Shown: positions 59,305 to 64,000 of the stretch, in pieces
Position numbering within the stretch: position 1 is the first letter of the stretch
Layout: every line of letters starts with the position of its first letter
Source of the DNA: Xiphias gladius
Taxonomy: Eukaryota > Chordata > Actinopteri > Istiophoriformes > Xiphiidae
Direction: 5' to 3'
Assembly: GCF_016859285.1 (NCBI RefSeq)
Contig: NC_053416.1
Location: forward strand, 3,621,001 to 3,685,000
DNA length: 64,000 nucleotides
Program-made: the position numbers and the translations under genes
The notes under the pieces: generated by a model
The model's input: the letters and a program-made list of their open reading frames with translations, nothing else
Told to the model about the DNA's origin: nothing
Database searches by the model: none

Positions 59305-59411
59305 GAGAATGCTGCTCAGTGAAACAGAGGTCTGGCAACTGCACAAATATGTGTCCCTCACTCAGTACATGCCTACTGGAGCAAAAGTCTTCCCCTGGTT
59401 TAGTTCGGTGA
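54480..59411 (+). CDS. Unrecognised gene, N-terminal exon plus possible second exon
   Basis: Exon 1 (54480-54806) starts at an ATG in good context (CATCAAGATGT) and encodes 109 residues before the donor GTGGAG|GTGAGC, phase 0. It begins MSVRTSQKTSTIYRTVNV. A Ser/Val/Pro segment follows, and then a Gln/Met/Val-rich stretch (VPVQQAVQQQQ, QPMVQPMMQQMV) ending LYQRQSNVE. GC-rich third positions look truly coding. A possible exon 2 begins at 59187 after CTTCCCAG and continues in phase: SISGKSSSVFSQSSSPIK, then SPEPSAEEEART. It then enters a CA repeat with no clear donor; if not spliced the frame runs to a TGA near 59409. There is no domain I can name. The soluble, low-complexity N-terminus could belong to a cytoskeletal or junctional protein, but that is only an impression. 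The real gene probably continues beyond what I can trace. Confidence 0.5.
54858..59186. other. Presumed first intron of the unrecognised gene
   Basis: No exon is seen. It contains poly-T runs (55133-55153, 55567), a family B repeat at 56545-56730, a TTTTTATT-type low-complexity patch at 57070-57112, and 'AGTCAAGTTCCAAGTC' words at 58745-58830 resembling a common fish repeat. The 117-codon ORF at 56606-56959 overlaps the repeat. Confidence 0.4.
56545..56730 (+). repeat. Interspersed repeat family B, 5' part
   Basis: 'AGGGCTGCGACGATTGGTCG' followed by 'GCGATTATTTTGATAGTTGA' matches the start of the common fish 'GGGCTGCAACTAACGATTA' repeat. Confidence 0.65.
59276..59302. repeat. (CA)n microsatellite inside or beside the putative second exon
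   Basis: About 12 CA units directly after the EEEAR codons at 59259-59273. No GT donor lies before it. Confidence 0.9.
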
Positions 59412-63242
<3,831 letters not shown>

Positions 63243-63730
63243 CGGATAGCCAAAAGTATGCGGACACGCGCACGTCTTCCCCTTAGATCCAGTGAAGGGA
63301 AACCTGCTGCTGCATATAATGAGCGTTCAACTGTGTGTCAAAGGTTTGCGTTTGACCCTTTCCTGTTTCAACATGACACTGCCCCCGAGCGCAAAGTCAG
63401 GTCCGTAGAGAAATGTTTGTCCTCCCGAGAATGTTGGACAATTTTTCTTGAAAAACGACTTAAACAATTTACCGTGTATTGAAACAGTTGCTGATTCATT
63501 TTCTGTCAGTCAACTAATCGATTGATCGTTTCAGCTCTAAAGTGGAACGTTGCCTGGAAGCCAGGCCCCATCACGCAACATCAGTGTCGCATCTCACTGA
63601 AAGGGACCAAATCCCTGCAGCCACGTTGCAAACGTTTGTGGAAAGACTCAAACCGGAAGAGTGGAGGCTGTTACCGCAGCCGATTGATGCTCCTGGTTTT
63701 GGAATGAGTGTCCGCATACTTTTATCCACA
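63243..63730 (+). mobile_element. Tc1-like element remnant (family C) with both ends, family B piece inside
   Basis: Left terminus 'TAGCCAAAAGTATGCGGACA' (63247) and right terminus 'TGTCCGCATACTTTTATCCA' (to about 63728) are inverted copies. The interior holds 'AACATGACACTGCCCCCGAG' and 'GAAGAGTGGAGGCTGTTACC', the usual family C text. Between them, about 63480-63540 reads 'CAACTAATCGATTGATCGTT', the 3' end of family B, so another repeat inserted here. The transposase frame is lost. Confidence 0.8.
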
Positions 63731-64000
63731 AAGTGTGCGTTGACGTCGATTTTAAAAGTGTGTGTAATGAAATGTCTTGTCTCTCTCAGGCTCATAAATT
63801 CTGCTTTTGCTAGTTTCGGTTTCATCTCGGTAATTTTTTAATTGCATAATTAGTTTCTCCCTTTTCACGATCAGCAGCAAGTTCAACAGCGCTGGAGAAA
63901 AAGCATTTCGTTGTAAACACTTTGTGTCGGCAGCGTTTGCCCGAGGAAGTCTGTCGCGGTGGCGCAGTGTCGCTCTGTGAACCCGGGACACATTATGTCC
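63731..64000. other. Window end, non-coding
   Basis: Nothing recognisable. ORFs at the edge are short and overlap on both strands. Confidence 0.4.

Overview
The window is a piece of vertebrate nuclear genome, almost certainly a ray-finned (teleost) fish. Split genes with GT-AG introns, long CA/TG microsatellites, Tc1-like DNA transposons and several interspersed repeat families that I recognise as common in fish point this way. There is no bacterial, phage or organellar content and no CRISPR array. ORF length is a poor guide here. I found genes by recognising protein families and then joining exons at splice sites whose codon phases agree.

Layout. (1) 1-3413: intergenic, with a diverged interspersed repeat. 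(2) 3414-6185, plus: a two-exon rhodopsin-family GPCR, best match GPR119, with a poly(A) signal at 6520. (3) 6526-11140: intergenic with repeats. (4) 11141-17087, minus: a CLK/LAMMER dual-specificity kinase (CLK1/CLK4-like), ten well supported coding exons plus two tentative 5' exons. Its introns hold a LINE 3' end, a tRNA-type SINE, a microsatellite-rich stretch and a partial exon duplication. (5) 17088-31269: about 14 kb with no gene I can support, holding a dead Tc1-like element, a MITE, repeats and a decayed minisatellite. (6) 31270-39084, plus: a RhoGAP of the ARHGAP22/24/25 (FilGAP) family in nine phase-compatible exons (719 codons), with only the end of the PH domain present. (7) 39085-43988: the convergent 3' regions of this gene and the next. 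(8) 43989-49761, minus: KIAA1191/p33MONOX in seven coding exons (323 aa), with a CpG-rich promoter candidate near 51.5-52.3 kb. (9) 54480-59411, plus: an unrecognised gene start, a 109-codon exon behind a GC-rich promoter-like region, plus a possible second exon that runs into a CA repeat. (10) The right end is repeat-rich, including an uninterrupted (AC) tract of about 132 bp.

The genes do not form a pathway. CLK phosphorylates SR splicing factors in the nucleus, the RhoGAP acts on Rac/Rho-type GTPases at the cortex, GPR119 is a lipid-amide GPCR, and p33MONOX is a poorly understood cytoplasmic protein. CLK4 and KIAA1191 both lie in human 5q35, which fits conserved synteny, whereas GPR119 (human Xq26) and the ARHGAP22/24/25 loci map elsewhere.

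I see no convincing new biological system. The best leads are gene-structure oddities: a tandemly duplicated partial CLK exon with its own splice acceptor, a CLK glycine-rich loop with an altered glycine, UG-repeat tracts directly against 3' splice sites in two genes, a RhoGAP first exon that bypasses most of the PH domain, an intron-split GPR119, and a solo LTR nested in a Tc1-derived element.
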